Source: Modicisalibacter tunisiensis (GTDB lineage: Bacteria > Pseudomonadota > Gammaproteobacteria > Pseudomonadales > Halomonadaceae). From it: a DNA stretch of 64,000 bases. Below the pieces are notes generated by a model. That model worked only from the letters and a program-made list of their open reading frames with translations. It did not search any database and was not told where the DNA came from. The position numbers and the translations under genes are program-made. Each line of letters starts with the position of its first letter. Position 1 is the stretch's first letter. Shown here in pieces: positions 48,932 to 57,800 of this stretch. The DNA lies in contig NZ_JAGXFD010000001.1 of the NCBI RefSeq assembly GCF_020148005.1, positions 921,232 through 985,231 of the forward strand, given 5' to 3'.

Positions 48932-49675
48932 ATGCTCAATGCCTTCAGCGCCCTGGCCCGGGGCACGCGCCTGGTGCTTTCGCCGGGACTGCGCCGTTAC
49001 GTCTTTCTGCCGATTCTGGCCAACCTGCTGCTCTACGTCGGCACCCTCGTCTACCTGTTCGACAACTTCGGCGGCTGGATCGACTACGGAATGCGCCAGG
49101 TGCCGGGCTGGCTCGCCTGGCTCGAGTGGCTGATCTGGCCGCTGCTGGTGGCGAGCCTCGCGGTGGCGGTGTTCTTCACCTTCACGCTGGTCGCCAACCT
49201 GATCGCCGCGCCCTTCTACGGCTTTCTCGCCGAGAAGGTCGAGCGTCAGGTCACCGGCCGCGCGCCCCTGGACGATCGCGGCTTCGCCCGTGCCGCGGTC
49301 GACGCCCTGGGCCGCGAGCTGGTCAAGCTGGGCTACATCCTGCCGCGCATGGCGCTGCTCTTCCTGCTCGGCCTGGTACCCGGGCTGAACCTGGTGATGC
49401 CGTTTCTGTGGGCGGCCTTCTCGGCCTGGATGATGGCGGTCACCTACCTCGACTACCCGATGGACAACAACCTGGTCAGCTTCGTCGAGATGCGCCGCCG
49501 CCTGCGCGCGCGCTGGTGGCCGACGCTGACCTTCGGCGGCTGGGTGATGGCGGCCAGCTGGGTGCCGGTGCTCAACCTGCTGCTGCTGCCCGGTGCGGTG
49601 GCCGGGGCGGTGCTGATGTGGCAGCAGCACTACCGGGACCTGCCGGTAGCGGCCGAGCGGGCGAAGCGTCCCTGA
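48932..49675 (+). CDS. cysZ: CysZ-type sulfate permease / EI24 membrane protein
   Basis: This 247-residue membrane protein belongs to the CysZ family of sulfate transporters. The N-terminal ALARGTRLVLSPGLRRYVFLPILANLLLY, the block FTFTLVANLIAAPFYGFLAEKVERQ and the C-terminal SAWMMAVTYLDYPMDNNLVSF are characteristic. About four to six hydrophobic helices are present. I start at the ATG at 48932. No cysteine-synthesis genes are adjacent, so the assignment rests on the family. Confidence 0.88.
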   Translation: MLNAFSALARGTRLVLSPGLRRYVFLPILANLLLYVGTLVYLFDNFGGWIDYGMRQVPGWLAWLEWLIWPLLVASLAVAVFFTFTLVANLIAAPFYGFLAEKVERQVTGRAPLDDRGFARAAVDALGRELVKLGYILPRMALLFLLGLVPGLNLVMPFLWAAFSAWMMAVTYLDYPMDNNLVSFVEMRRRLRARWWPTLTFGGWVMAASWVPVLNLLLLPGAVAGAVLMWQQHYRDLPVAAERAKRP

Positions 49676-49754
49676 TGGGGTAAAGGGCAGCATCCCGGGT
49701 GGCGGGTTGCCCGGCCGGAGCCGTGCGGCGTGCGTGACGACCCGCCGTCACCCG

Positions 49755-51104
49755 CTATTGCCCGCTGTCGGCGGTGCGGTACGTGACCTCGGTGTCGGAG
49801 CCGGTCTCGCCGAGGGGGCGGCGGATCAGGCGGGCGGCGGGAAACACGCAACGGAACAGCGCGCCCTCGCCGGGGCGTGACTCGATCTCCAGGCGCGCAT
49901 CGTGGCGCAGCAGCACATGCTTGACGATCGCCAGCCCCAGACCGGTGCCGCCGGTGGCCGCGCTGCGCCCCTTGTCGACCCGGTAGAAGCGCTCGGTCAG
50001 GCGCGGGAGGTGCACCGGGTCGATGCCGTCGCCGTCATCCTCGACCTCGAGGGCGGCGCCGTCCTGCCAGGGGCGCCAGCGCAGGGTGATGGTGCTGTCC
50101 TCGGGGGTGTAGCGCACGGCGTTGAAGGCCAGGTTGGAGACCGCGCTGCGCAGCTCAGCCTCGACCCCCAGCAGGTCACGCGACTCGGCGGTCTCGATGC
50201 GCACCCGGCATCCGCCGCCCGCCAGGGCGGCGGCGTCGTCGCGCACGCTGCCCAGCAGCGGCGGCACGGCCACCGGCACGCTGCGCTCGGTCTGGTGATC
50301 GGTTTCCAGCCGCGACAGCAGCAGCAGGTCCTCGACCAGGTTCTGCATGCGCCGGGTCTGGTCCTGCATCTGGCCGAGGCCGCGCTGCCAGCGCGGCGGC
50401 AGTTGGTCGGCATGCTCGGTGTAGGTCTCGAGATAGCCGGTGAGCACGGTCAGCGGCGTGCGCAGCTCGTGGGAGACGTTGGCGACGAAGTCGCGGCGCA
50501 TCTGCTCGAGACGGTGCAGGCGGGTGATGTCGCGCACCATCACCAGGCGCTCGTTGTCGCCGTAGAGGGTGATCTGGAACTGCAGCATCAGGTCGTCGCG
50601 CAGCGGCGAGGGCAGCACCACCGGCTCGCGGTAGTCGCGGGCGTTGAAGTAGTCGATGAAGCGCGGGTCGCGCAGCAGGTTGGTGACGGGCTGGCCGCGG
50701 TCGTGACGGGCCTGCAGGCCGAGCATGCGTTCGGCGGCGCTGTTCCACCAGTCCATGTTGCCCTGGTTGTCGAGCATCACCACGCTGTCGCGCATCGCCT
50801 CGGCGGATTCCTGGATGCGGTGGATCACGTCGCGCAGACGCTGCTGGGTCAGCCGCTGGACCTTCTGGTAACGGTAGAGGCGATCGAACAGGTCGCCCCA
50901 CACGCCGCTGCCCGCCGGCGGCTCCTGGCTCGGATCACTGTTCAGCCACTGGTAGAGCTCGCGCAGGTGGCGCAGGTGGATGAGCACGAACAGGGCGAGA
51001 CCGGCGGCCACGCCCCAGCCGAGACTGCCGAATACCCAGCCCAGCAGGCCCAGCCCGACGACCAGGTAGGCCAGCCGCCAGAGCTCGTTGTTCCAGTAGT
51101 ACAT
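49755..51104 (-). CDS. phoR: PhoR, phosphate regulon sensor histidine kinase
   Basis: This 449-residue kinase has two N-terminal membrane helices (LAYLVVGLGLLGWVFGSLGWGVAAGLALFVLIHL), a charged linker, a PAS domain (about 95-200) and the kinase core: H-box VANVSHELRTPLTVLTGYLETY near residue 215, N-box NLAFNAVRYTP, G1 DDGDGIDP and G2 GGTGLGLAIVKHVL. The lack of a periplasmic domain is typical of PhoR, which senses through Pst and PhoU. It lies 10 bases after phoB. Confidence 0.95.
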   Translation of the reverse strand: MYYWNNELWRLAYLVVGLGLLGWVFGSLGWGVAAGLALFVLIHLRHLRELYQWLNSDPSQEPPAGSGVWGDLFDRLYRYQKVQRLTQQRLRDVIHRIQESAEAMRDSVVMLDNQGNMDWWNSAAERMLGLQARHDRGQPVTNLLRDPRFIDYFNARDYREPVVLPSPLRDDLMLQFQITLYGDNERLVMVRDITRLHRLEQMRRDFVANVSHELRTPLTVLTGYLETYTEHADQLPPRWQRGLGQMQDQTRRMQNLVEDLLLLSRLETDHQTERSVPVAVPPLLGSVRDDAAALAGGGCRVRIETAESRDLLGVEAELRSAVSNLAFNAVRYTPEDSTITLRWRPWQDGAALEVEDDGDGIDPVHLPRLTERFYRVDKGRSAATGGTGLGLAIVKHVLLRHDARLEIESRPGEGALFRCVFPAARLIRRPLGETGSDTEVTYRTADSGQ

Positions 51105-51114
51105 GCCGGTGATC

Positions 51115-51804
51115 TCATCCCCGCGCCGAGAAGCGATAGCCGGTACCGCGCACGGTCTGGATCAGGTGCTGATGCGCCTCGCCCAGTGCCTTGCGCAGGC
51201 GGCGGATATGCACGTCGACCGTGCGTTCCTCGACGTAGACGTTGCCACCCCACACCTGATCGAGCAACTGGCCGCGGGTATAGGCGCGCTCCGGGTGGGT
51301 CATGAAGAACTGCAGCAGCCGGTACTCGGTGGGGCCGACCTCCAGCGCCTGGCCGTGGGACGATACCCGGTGGCTGGCCGGGTCGAGCATCAGGCCGTCG
51401 ACCTCCACCACCTCCTCGACGCCCCGCGGCGTGGTGCGGCGCAGCACCGCCTTGAGCCGGGCGACCAGCTCGCGCGGCGAGAACGGCTTGGTGATGTAGT
51501 CGTCGGCGCCGGCCTCGAGCCCGAGGATCTTGTTGTCCTCCTCGCTCTTGGCGGTGAGCATGATGATCGGCAACTCGGCGGTGGTCTCCTCGCGCTTCAG
51601 GCGCCGCGCCAGCTCGATGCCGCTGGTGCCGGGCATCATCCAGTCGAGCAGCAGCAGGTCGGGCTGGCTGTCGACGATCAGGGCGTGGGCGTCCTGGGCA
51701 TTGTCGGCCTCCAGGACCCGGTAATCGGCCATCTCCAGCGCCACGGCGATCATCTCGCGGATGGAGGGCTCGTCATCGACGATCAGAACGGTCTTGGATG
51801 TCAT
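51115..51804 (-). CDS. phoB: PhoB, phosphate regulon response regulator
   Basis: This 229-residue regulator has a receiver domain (about 1-120) with acidic pocket DDE near residues 10-12, phosphorylated Asp in LLLLDWMMPG near 54 and Lys in YITKPFSPRELVAR near 106. A winged-helix OmpR-type domain follows (EVGPTEYRLLQFFMTHPERAYTRGQLLDQVWG, VDVHIRRLRKAL). I start at the ATG of MTSKTVLIVDDEP. It is cotranscribed with phoR, and an array of Pho half-sites lies 47-101 bases upstream, pointing to autoregulation. Confidence 0.96.
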   Translation of the reverse strand: MTSKTVLIVDDEPSIREMIAVALEMADYRVLEADNAQDAHALIVDSQPDLLLLDWMMPGTSGIELARRLKREETTAELPIIMLTAKSEEDNKILGLEAGADDYITKPFSPRELVARLKAVLRRTTPRGVEEVVEVDGLMLDPASHRVSSHGQALEVGPTEYRLLQFFMTHPERAYTRGQLLDQVWGGNVYVEERTVDVHIRRLRKALGEAHQHLIQTVRGTGYRFSARG

Positions 51805-51850
51805 TTCCCTGGCCTCGTGGGGTGACGGACACCGCCCGCGGCAGGCATCC

Positions 51851-51905
51851 GTCGGTGACAGGACGATGACGATTACAACGCGCGGACATGACAAGCTTGT
51901 GACAG
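51851..51905 (-). promoter_or_regulatory. Array of PhoB half-sites (Pho box) upstream of phoB
   Basis: Read on the minus strand from 51905, five units of exactly 11 bases follow each other. They start CTGTCAC, TTGTCAT, GCGCGTT, TCGTCAT and CTGTCAC. The first two form a near-consensus 18-bp Pho box (51888-51905), the third unit is degenerate and the last two form a second box. This is the spacing at which PhoB dimers bind in tandem. Confidence 0.78.
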
Positions 51906-51930
51906 GTGCCGGACGGCCGCCAGCCCCGCA

Positions 51931-52830
51931 TCAGCCCTCGGGCCACAGCGCCATCACGAGGCCGGCGTGCAGCACCAGCCCCGCCCAGTGGTTGTTGAGA
52001 AACGCCCGGAAGCAGCGTTCCCGGGAGCGGTCGCGGATCAGCCACTGCTGGTAGACGAAGATCAGCCCCATCGCCGTCAGGCCGACCCAGAAGTAGCCGC
52101 TCAGCGCCTGGCGCACGCCCACCACCGCCAGCAGGGTCAGGGTAGCCAGCTGCAGCAGACCGATGATCAGCTTGTCGTGGCGGCCGAACAGCACGGCGGT
52201 GGACTTGATGCCGATCGTCAGGTCGTCGTCGCGGTCGACCATGGCGTATTCGGTGTCGTAGGCCACCGTCCACAGCACGTTGGCGAGGAACAGCAGCCAG
52301 GCATCCGCCGGCAGCTGCTGCTGGACGGCGCCGAAGGCCATGGGAATCGCCCACGAGAAGGCCGCGCCGAGCACCACCTGCGGCCAGTGGGTATAGCGCT
52401 TCATGAACGGATAGACGAAGGCCAGTGCCACCCCGCCGAACGACAGCATCACCGTGAAGGCGTTGGTGAAGCAGACCAGCACGAAGGACGCGGCGACCAG
52501 CCCCGCGAACAGCACCCGGGCCTCGCCCGCACCGATCCGCCCGGTGGCCAGCGGCCGGTCGCGGGTGCGCTTGACGTGGCCGTCGAAGTGGCGGTCGGCG
52601 TAGTCGTTGATCACGCAGCCGGCGGCGCGCATCAGGTAGACGCCGGCGACGAAGATCAGCAGCGTCGCACGCTCGGGCAGGCCGTCGGCGGCGATCCACA
52701 GGGCCCACAGGGTCGGCCACATCAACAGCCAGGTGCCGATCGGCCGGTCGAGCCGGGTCAGGTGCAGGAAGGCGGGCAGGCGCGCGGGATGCAGGCGAGC
52801 CAGACCGACGGGACGCGGGGTGGGTTGCAT
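51931..52830 (-). CDS. ubiA: UbiA, 4-hydroxybenzoate polyprenyltransferase
   Basis: This 299-residue membrane enzyme attaches the polyprenyl chain to 4-hydroxybenzoate in ubiquinone synthesis. The first Mg-diphosphate motif is [26 protein letters not shown] at about residues 67-92, and the second is [26 protein letters not shown] near 184. Eight to nine membrane helices are expected. I start at the ATG of MQPTPRPVG, which has GGAGG 6 bases upstream. It follows ubiC by 30 bases, forming a ubiCA unit. Confidence 0.95.
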   Translation of the reverse strand: MQPTPRPVGLARLHPARLPAFLHLTRLDRPIGTWLLMWPTLWALWIAADGLPERATLLIFVAGVYLMRAAGCVINDYADRHFDGHVKRTRDRPLATGRIGAGEARVLFAGLVAASFVLVCFTNAFTVMLSFGGVALAFVYPFMKRYTHWPQVVLGAAFSWAIPMAFGAVQQQLPADAWLLFLANVLWTVAYDTEYAMVDRDDDLTIGIKSTAVLFGRHDKLIIGLLQLATLTLLAVVGVRQALSGYFWVGLTAMGLIFVYQQWLIRDRSRERCFRAFLNNHWAGLVLHAGLVMALWPEG

Positions 52831-52860
52831 GACAGCCTCCGAGAACGATCGGGCCACAGT

Positions 52861-53379
52861 CTAGCGAGTCGCCAGCCCCAGTTCATCCGCCATGGCGGTC
52901 AGGAAGAACTCCTGGACCAGCACCTCGAAGCGGCCGTGGCGAAAGCGCGAGCGCCGTCCCCAGGGCGCCTCGGCCGTCGGAAAGGGCGGCGCGCCACGGG
53001 TGATCGCGATCGGTCCGCGCTCGAGATCCGGCTGGCGGAACAGCCAGTGGCCCAGCGAGCGCTCGCCGAGCTGGCCCAGCCGCTGGCCGGTCAGGCTGGT
53101 CAGCGGCGCCACCGAGCGGGCGAGCACCCAGGGCGTGTCGCCGCTGCACAGCGCCACCTCGCGACACCAGACATAGTGCGAGGCGGGCACGCCGAGGGCA
53201 CGGGCCTCGTCGCGGCGCGGGCGGGCCAGGCGCTGGGCGAGCAGGCGCACGGCGAAGGGCTGCGGCATCGCCGCGCCCAGCCGCCGGGTCAGCGAATCGC
53301 GCGAGGCCAGCCACTGCCACCAGGCCGGGCTCATCGCCGGCCGCCAGGCGGCGGCGGGGCGCCAGTGGGGGATCGCCAC
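52861..53379 (-). CDS. ubiC: UbiC, chorismate-pyruvate lyase
   Basis: This protein of about 172 residues makes 4-hydroxybenzoate from chorismate, the first step of ubiquinone synthesis. The family pattern is visible: WQWLASRDSLTRRL near residue 20, YVWCREVALCSGDTPWVLARSVAPLTSL, then SLGHWLFRQPDLERGPIAI and the C-terminal WGRRSRFRHGRFEVLVQEFFL with the conserved Arg and Glu residues. The start is uncertain: I use the GTG at 53379, but a TTG at 53400 has a GGAGG 4 bases upstream. ubiA follows immediately. Confidence 0.87.
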   Translation of the reverse strand: MAIPHWRPAAAWRPAMSPAWWQWLASRDSLTRRLGAAMPQPFAVRLLAQRLARPRRDEARALGVPASHYVWCREVALCSGDTPWVLARSVAPLTSLTGQRLGQLGERSLGHWLFRQPDLERGPIAITRGAPPFPTAEAPWGRRSRFRHGRFEVLVQEFFLTAMADELGLATR

Positions 53380-53499
53380 GGGGCGTGTCGAAGCGGGCAA
53401 ACCGGCCTCCGGGTCGGCAAACGGGCGCGATAGTGTACCATGACGACCTGGCCGGCCCGGTCCCGGCCCGTCATCCACGACCCGCTGGCACCACGACCC

Positions 53500-54672
53500 A
53501 TGACTCGATCCCTGACCCTGATCGGCAGCGGCATGGCCGGTTTCGGCCTGGCGCGTGCCCTGCGCCGCCTGCAGCCCGAGCGGCCGATCACCCTGATCAC
53601 CGCCGACAGCGGCGACGACTATTCCAAGCCCCTGCTCTCCACCGGCTTCGCCAAGGGCCTGGCGCCGGAGGCGCTGGCCGCCGACTCGGCGCTGGATGCC
53701 GCCGAGCGCCTGAATCTGGTGATGCGCCCCCGGACCCGGGTCGACGCCCTCGATCCCGTGGCCCGCGAGCTGCACATCGGCGCCGAGCGCCTGCCCTTCG
53801 ATGACCTAGTGCTGGCCACCGGGGCCGCGCCGCAGCCGCCCTTCGCCATCGACGCAACACTCGCCGGGCGGGTCTTCACCATCAACGACCTCGACGACTA
53901 CCGGGCCTTCCATGCCGCCCTGACGGCGCTGGGGCGGCCGGCGCGCGTCGCCGTCATCGGCGCCGGGCTGGTGGGCTGCGAGTACGCCAACGACCTGGTC
54001 GCCGGCGGTCATGCCGTGGCCATGATCGCCCCCGAGCGGGCGCCGCTGGCCCGCCTGCTGCCCGAGCCGCTGGGCCGGGTGCTGGGCCGGGTGCTGGGCG
54101 CTGCGCTGGCCGGGGCGGGGGTCGAGCTGCATCTGGGGCGCGGCGTGGGCGAGCTGGGTCTCGACGGCGGGGATCTGAGCGTGGCGCTGGATGACGGCCA
54201 TGTCCTCGACGCCGACCTGGTGCTGGTCGCCACCGGCCTGGTGCCGCGCACCGAGCTGGCCGCCGCGGCAGGGCTCGCGGTCAGCGAGGCCGGCATCCAG
54301 GTCGATCGCTGCCTGCGCACCGCGGTCGAGGGCATCCACGCCCTGGGCGACGTGGCCTGCGTCGACGGCGTCAACGCCATGTATGTCCAGCCGCTGCAGG
54401 CCGGCGCCCGGGCCCTGGCGGCGACGCTGGCCGGCACCCCCACCGCCGTGCGCTACGGCCCCTGGCCGGTGCTGGTCAAGACGCCCTGCTGCCCGGTGGT
54501 GGCCCTGCCGCCGCGGGTCACGCCCGCCCGCTGGCGCATCGAGGGCGAGGGCGACGATCTCGCCGCCCTGGCCGAGGACGACCGGGGGCGGCTGCTGGGC
54601 TTTGCGTTGACCGGGCGCTGTGTACGGCGGAAAGTCGAACTGGCGCGAGCCGCGCCGCCGTTGCTAATCTAG
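53500..54672 (+). CDS. FAD-dependent oxidoreductase, rubredoxin-NAD+ reductase-like
   Basis: This 390-residue flavoprotein has an N-terminal FAD motif (LIGSGMAGFGLARALRRL), an ATG segment LVLATGAAPQPP, a central NAD-binding motif VAVIGAGLVGCEYANDL near residue 148 and the second FAD motif GIHALGDVACVDG near 280. It most resembles rubredoxin reductases, which sit next to ubiC in pseudomonads too. No rubredoxin gene is beside it here. I use the ATG of MTRSLTLIG; an ATG 20 codons upstream is possible. A 12-bp tandem repeat encodes GRVLGRVLG at 54072-54095. Confidence 0.83.
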   Translation: MTRSLTLIGSGMAGFGLARALRRLQPERPITLITADSGDDYSKPLLSTGFAKGLAPEALAADSALDAAERLNLVMRPRTRVDALDPVARELHIGAERLPFDDLVLATGAAPQPPFAIDATLAGRVFTINDLDDYRAFHAALTALGRPARVAVIGAGLVGCEYANDLVAGGHAVAMIAPERAPLARLLPEPLGRVLGRVLGAALAGAGVELHLGRGVGELGLDGGDLSVALDDGHVLDADLVLVATGLVPRTELAAAAGLAVSEAGIQVDRCLRTAVEGIHALGDVACVDGVNAMYVQPLQAGARALAATLAGTPTAVRYGPWPVLVKTPCCPVVALPPRVTPARWRIEGEGDDLAALAEDDRGRLLGFALTGRCVRRKVELARAAPPLLI

Positions 54673-54794
54673 GTGCGTCGTGGCCCGCGGCCCCGGCGGC
54701 TGCCGGAGCGCCGGCCGGCGCTCGGGAGACGCCCGAAACAACAACAAGCGGCAGTCGAGGCTGCCGTCTTACACTGCCCCAGACAGGAGGTTCC

Positions 54795-55070
54795 ATGCGC
54801 AAGCCAGAACTCGCGGCGGCCATCGCCGAGCGTGCCGATCTTTCCAAGGACAAGGCCAGCCAGGTGCTCAACGTGATCCTCGACGAGATCACCGGCAGCG
54901 TCGCCAAGGGCCAGGATGTCTCGCTCATCGGCTTCGGCTCGTTCACCGTGCGCGAGCGTGCCGCCCGTACCGGCAAGAATCCGCAGACCGGCGAGGCGCT
55001 GACCATCCCCGCCAGCAGGACCGTGGCCTTCAAGGCGGGCAAGGCGCTCAAGGACGCCGTCGCCAAGTAA
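54795..55070 (+). CDS. HU family DNA-binding protein
   Basis: This 91-residue nucleoid protein has the HU/IHF fold. The N-terminal helices are RKPELAAAIAERADLSKDKASQVLNVILDEI, and the DNA-binding arm is GFGSFTVRERAARTGKNPQTGEALTIPASRTVAFKAGKAL, including the proline tip region GKNPQTG. It matches HU rather than IHF in the arm. A good ribosome site AGGAGG precedes the ATG. The position between a rubredoxin reductase-like gene and recG-oxyR is the same as in Pseudomonas. Confidence 0.94.
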   Translation: MRKPELAAAIAERADLSKDKASQVLNVILDEITGSVAKGQDVSLIGFGSFTVRERAARTGKNPQTGEALTIPASRTVAFKAGKALKDAVAK

Positions 55071-55151
55071 CGCCTCGCGGCTGGAGCGTGTCGCGACCGG
55101 CGTGCGCTCCGCCGACGCTCTTCCTTCCCACGTGCGAGTCATGGACGGCCC

Positions 55152-55508
55152 ATGAAACTGCGACTGATGCTCTGGCTGCTCGGCCTGCTGCTCAAGCGCG
55201 CGCGGCGTCGCCACGCGGGCTTTCGCGAGCGGCTGCGCGACCGCCCGCTGGCCTGGGGAATCGCCACCGAGGATTTGCGCATCGCCCGCCACTACCGGCT
55301 GACGGCCGAGCGCGTGCAGTCGGCATCGGGCCTGCCGGTGGACCTCGACCTGGAACTGCGCTTCCGTGACCCCGACACGGCGCTGGCCGTGCTTCGCCAC
55401 CCCTCCCCGCGCGCCTTTCGCGACGGCCTGATCGACGGCCGGCTGCGCCTGGTGGGCGACACCCGCGACCTCGAGCGCCTGCAGGGCCTGCTCGCCTTCC
55501 TGCGTTGA
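55152..55508 (+). CDS. Small SCP2-like protein of unknown function
   Basis: This 118-residue protein starts with a hydrophobic, basic N-terminus (MKLRLMLWLLGLLLKRARRRHAGF) and continues with a compact alpha/beta region (YRLTAERVQSASGLPVDLDLELRFRDPDTALAVL) and a short helical end (RLVGDTRDLERLQGLLAFLR). The middle and end recall SCP2 sterol-binding-like proteins, but the match is weak and the function is unknown. It lies 81 bases after the HU gene in the same direction; pseudomonads have a similar small gene at this position. Confidence 0.68.
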   Translation: MKLRLMLWLLGLLLKRARRRHAGFRERLRDRPLAWGIATEDLRIARHYRLTAERVQSASGLPVDLDLELRFRDPDTALAVLRHPSPRAFRDGLIDGRLRLVGDTRDLERLQGLLAFLR

Positions 55509-55615
55509 CTTCCGGCGCTGATCGCTGCGGCATGACGACGTTATACTAACGTCGAATCAGCGGATCCCCCCCGTATCCGTCCGCCCGCTGCCGAGGAGGC
55601 CCGACCGCCATCGCC

Positions 55616-57790
55616 ATGCTGCCACGCTCCCTCGACCATTCCCTGCGCCGCCTGTGGACGCTCGACACCTTCGCCTACAGCGTGCGCGTGTTCATCGCGC
55701 TGGCCGGGGCGATGGCCTGGAGCTGGCACCTGGGCGGCATCGCCCAGCTGATTCCGCTGTTCCTGGGGGTGATCGCCAGCGCCCTGGCCGAGACCGACGA
55801 CCACTGGCAGGGACGCCTGACGGCCCTGGCGGTGACGCTGGCCTGCTTCGCCGTCGCCGCGCTGTCGGTGGAGTGGCTCTTCGATCGCCCGCCGGCCTTC
55901 GCCGCGGGGCTGGCGCTGTCGGCCTTCGGCCTGACCATGCTGGGGGCGGTGGGGCCGCGTTACGGCACCATCGCCCATGCCACCCTGATCCTGTCGATCT
56001 ACACCATGATCGCCATCGAGCGTCAGGGCGGCGTGGCGCCGGGCGAGCTGTGGCGCGAGCCGGCCATGCTGCTCGCCGGGGCGGCCTGGTACGGGCTGAT
56101 CTCGGTGGTCTGGTGCGCGCTGTTCGCCCGCCAGCCGCTCAAGCTGAGCCTGGCGCTGCTGCTGCGCGAGCTGGGCGAGTACCTGCGCCTCAAGGCGACG
56201 CTGTTCGAGCCGGTGCGCGGTATCGACCTGGAGGCACGGCGCCTGGCGCTGGCCGAGCAGAACGCGCGGGTCGTGGAGGCGCTCAACCAGGCCAAGGAGA
56301 TGATCTTTCGCCGCCTGGAGGGCGCGCGCGGCACGCACAAGCTCGACCGCTACCTGCGGCTGTACTTCATCGCCCAGGACATCCACGAGCGGGCCAGCTC
56401 CTCGCACTATCCCTACGGCGAGTTGACCGAGGCCTTCTTTCACCACGATGTGCTGTTCCGCTGCCAGCGCCTGCTCGAGCAGCAGGGGCAGGCCTGCCGC
56501 TCGCTGGCCCGGGCCCTGCTGCTGCGCCAGCCCTTCGACCACGGCCCCAGCGAGCAGGCCCTGGCCGATCTCAACGCCTCGCTCGACTACCTGCATCGCC
56601 AGCCGCGCCGCGACTGGCGACGCCTGCTGCACTCGCTGGACGCCCTGGCCGACAACCTGGCCACACTCGAGCACCAGCTGGCCGGCGCCCGCAATCCCGA
56701 CGCCCCGGCCGGCGACGCCGACGCTTCGCTCCATGACCGCTCCCCCCGGGGCCCGCGCGACATCTACGACCGCCTGCGCTCGCACCTGACCCCGGCCTCG
56801 CCGATCTTCCGTCATGCCCTGCGCCTGTCGCTCACCCTGCTGGCCGGCTACGGCCTGCTGCTGTGGATTCATCCCACCCAGGGCTACTGGATCCTGCTCA
56901 CCAGCCTGTTCGTCTGCCGGCCCAACTTCGGCGCCACGCGACGCTTTCTGTGGCAGCGCATCGTCGGCACCGTGGCCGGGCTGGTCGCCGGCTGGGCGCT
57001 GATCAGCCTGTTTCCCGACCCGCTGATCCAGCTGTCGATCGCGGTGGTCGCCGGGGTGGGATTCTTCGCCGCCCGGGCCCGCCATTACGCGCTGGCGACC
57101 GCGGCGATCACCCTGCTGGTGCTGTGCTGCTTCAACCAGGTCGGCAACGGCTTCGGGCTGATCTGGCCACGGCTGTTCGACACCCTGCTGGGGGCGGGCA
57201 TCGCCGGACTGGCGGTGGTGCTGGTGCTGCCGGACTGGCAGGGGCGGCGGCTGCATCAGCTGGGGGCGGCCAGCCTGGCAGCCGGCGCCCGCTACCTGAG
57301 CGCGATCCTCGGCCAGTACAGCAACGGCAAGGCGGACGACCTCGACTACCGGCTGGCCCGGCGCAACGCCCACAATGCCGATGCCGCCCTCGCCGCGCGG
57401 CTGGCCAACGCGCGCCGCGAGCCGGGACACTTCCGCAAGGACGTCGAGGCGGGCTTTCGCTTCCTGACCCACGCCCACACCCTGCTCAACTACCTGTCGG
57501 CGCTCGGCGCCCACCGCGGCGAGACCCGGCCAGCGGGCGACGATGCCTGGCTGCACGCCCAGGCCGACGGCATCATCGCCGATCTGGAGGCGCTGGCCGG
57601 CCGGCTGGGGGCGCGTCAGGTACCGTCGACACCGGCGACGGCGGAGCCCCGCGCCCGGGCGCTCGAGGCCTGGGCGCAGGCCACCGACGACGAGCCCCGG
57701 CGCCTGCTGGCCGAGCAGCTGGCGCTGATCAGCCGGGCCCTGGTGCCGCTCGGCGAGGCCGCCGCGGGGCTGGTCAGGCGGCAGGTGTAG
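55616..57790 (+). CDS. YccS/YhfK-type inner-membrane protein (FUSC family)
   Basis: This 724-residue protein has two blocks of membrane helices (about 20-190 and 395-540) separated by a large cytoplasmic helical region. The layout, LDTFAYSVRVFIALAGAMAWSWHLG at the start and HALRLSLTLLAGYGLLLWIHPTQGYWILLTSLFVCRPNFGATRRFLWQRIVGTVAG in the middle, is that of YccS, a fusaric-acid-resistance-like transporter family. The transported substrate is unknown. The end of the gene is 10 bases from the convergent recG end. No terminator is visible between them. Confidence 0.88.
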   Translation: MLPRSLDHSLRRLWTLDTFAYSVRVFIALAGAMAWSWHLGGIAQLIPLFLGVIASALAETDDHWQGRLTALAVTLACFAVAALSVEWLFDRPPAFAAGLALSAFGLTMLGAVGPRYGTIAHATLILSIYTMIAIERQGGVAPGELWREPAMLLAGAAWYGLISVVWCALFARQPLKLSLALLLRELGEYLRLKATLFEPVRGIDLEARRLALAEQNARVVEALNQAKEMIFRRLEGARGTHKLDRYLRLYFIAQDIHERASSSHYPYGELTEAFFHHDVLFRCQRLLEQQGQACRSLARALLLRQPFDHGPSEQALADLNASLDYLHRQPRRDWRRLLHSLDALADNLATLEHQLAGARNPDAPAGDADASLHDRSPRGPRDIYDRLRSHLTPASPIFRHALRLSLTLLAGYGLLLWIHPTQGYWILLTSLFVCRPNFGATRRFLWQRIVGTVAGLVAGWALISLFPDPLIQLSIAVVAGVGFFAARARHYALATAAITLLVLCCFNQVGNGFGLIWPRLFDTLLGAGIAGLAVVLVLPDWQGRRLHQLGAASLAAGARYLSAILGQYSNGKADDLDYRLARRNAHNADAALAARLANARREPGHFRKDVEAGFRFLTHAHTLLNYLSALGAHRGETRPAGDDAWLHAQADGIIADLEALAGRLGARQVPSTPATAEPRARALEAWAQATDDEPRRLLAEQLALISRALVPLGEAAAGLVRRQV

Positions 57791-57800
57791 GTGGCGCGGC

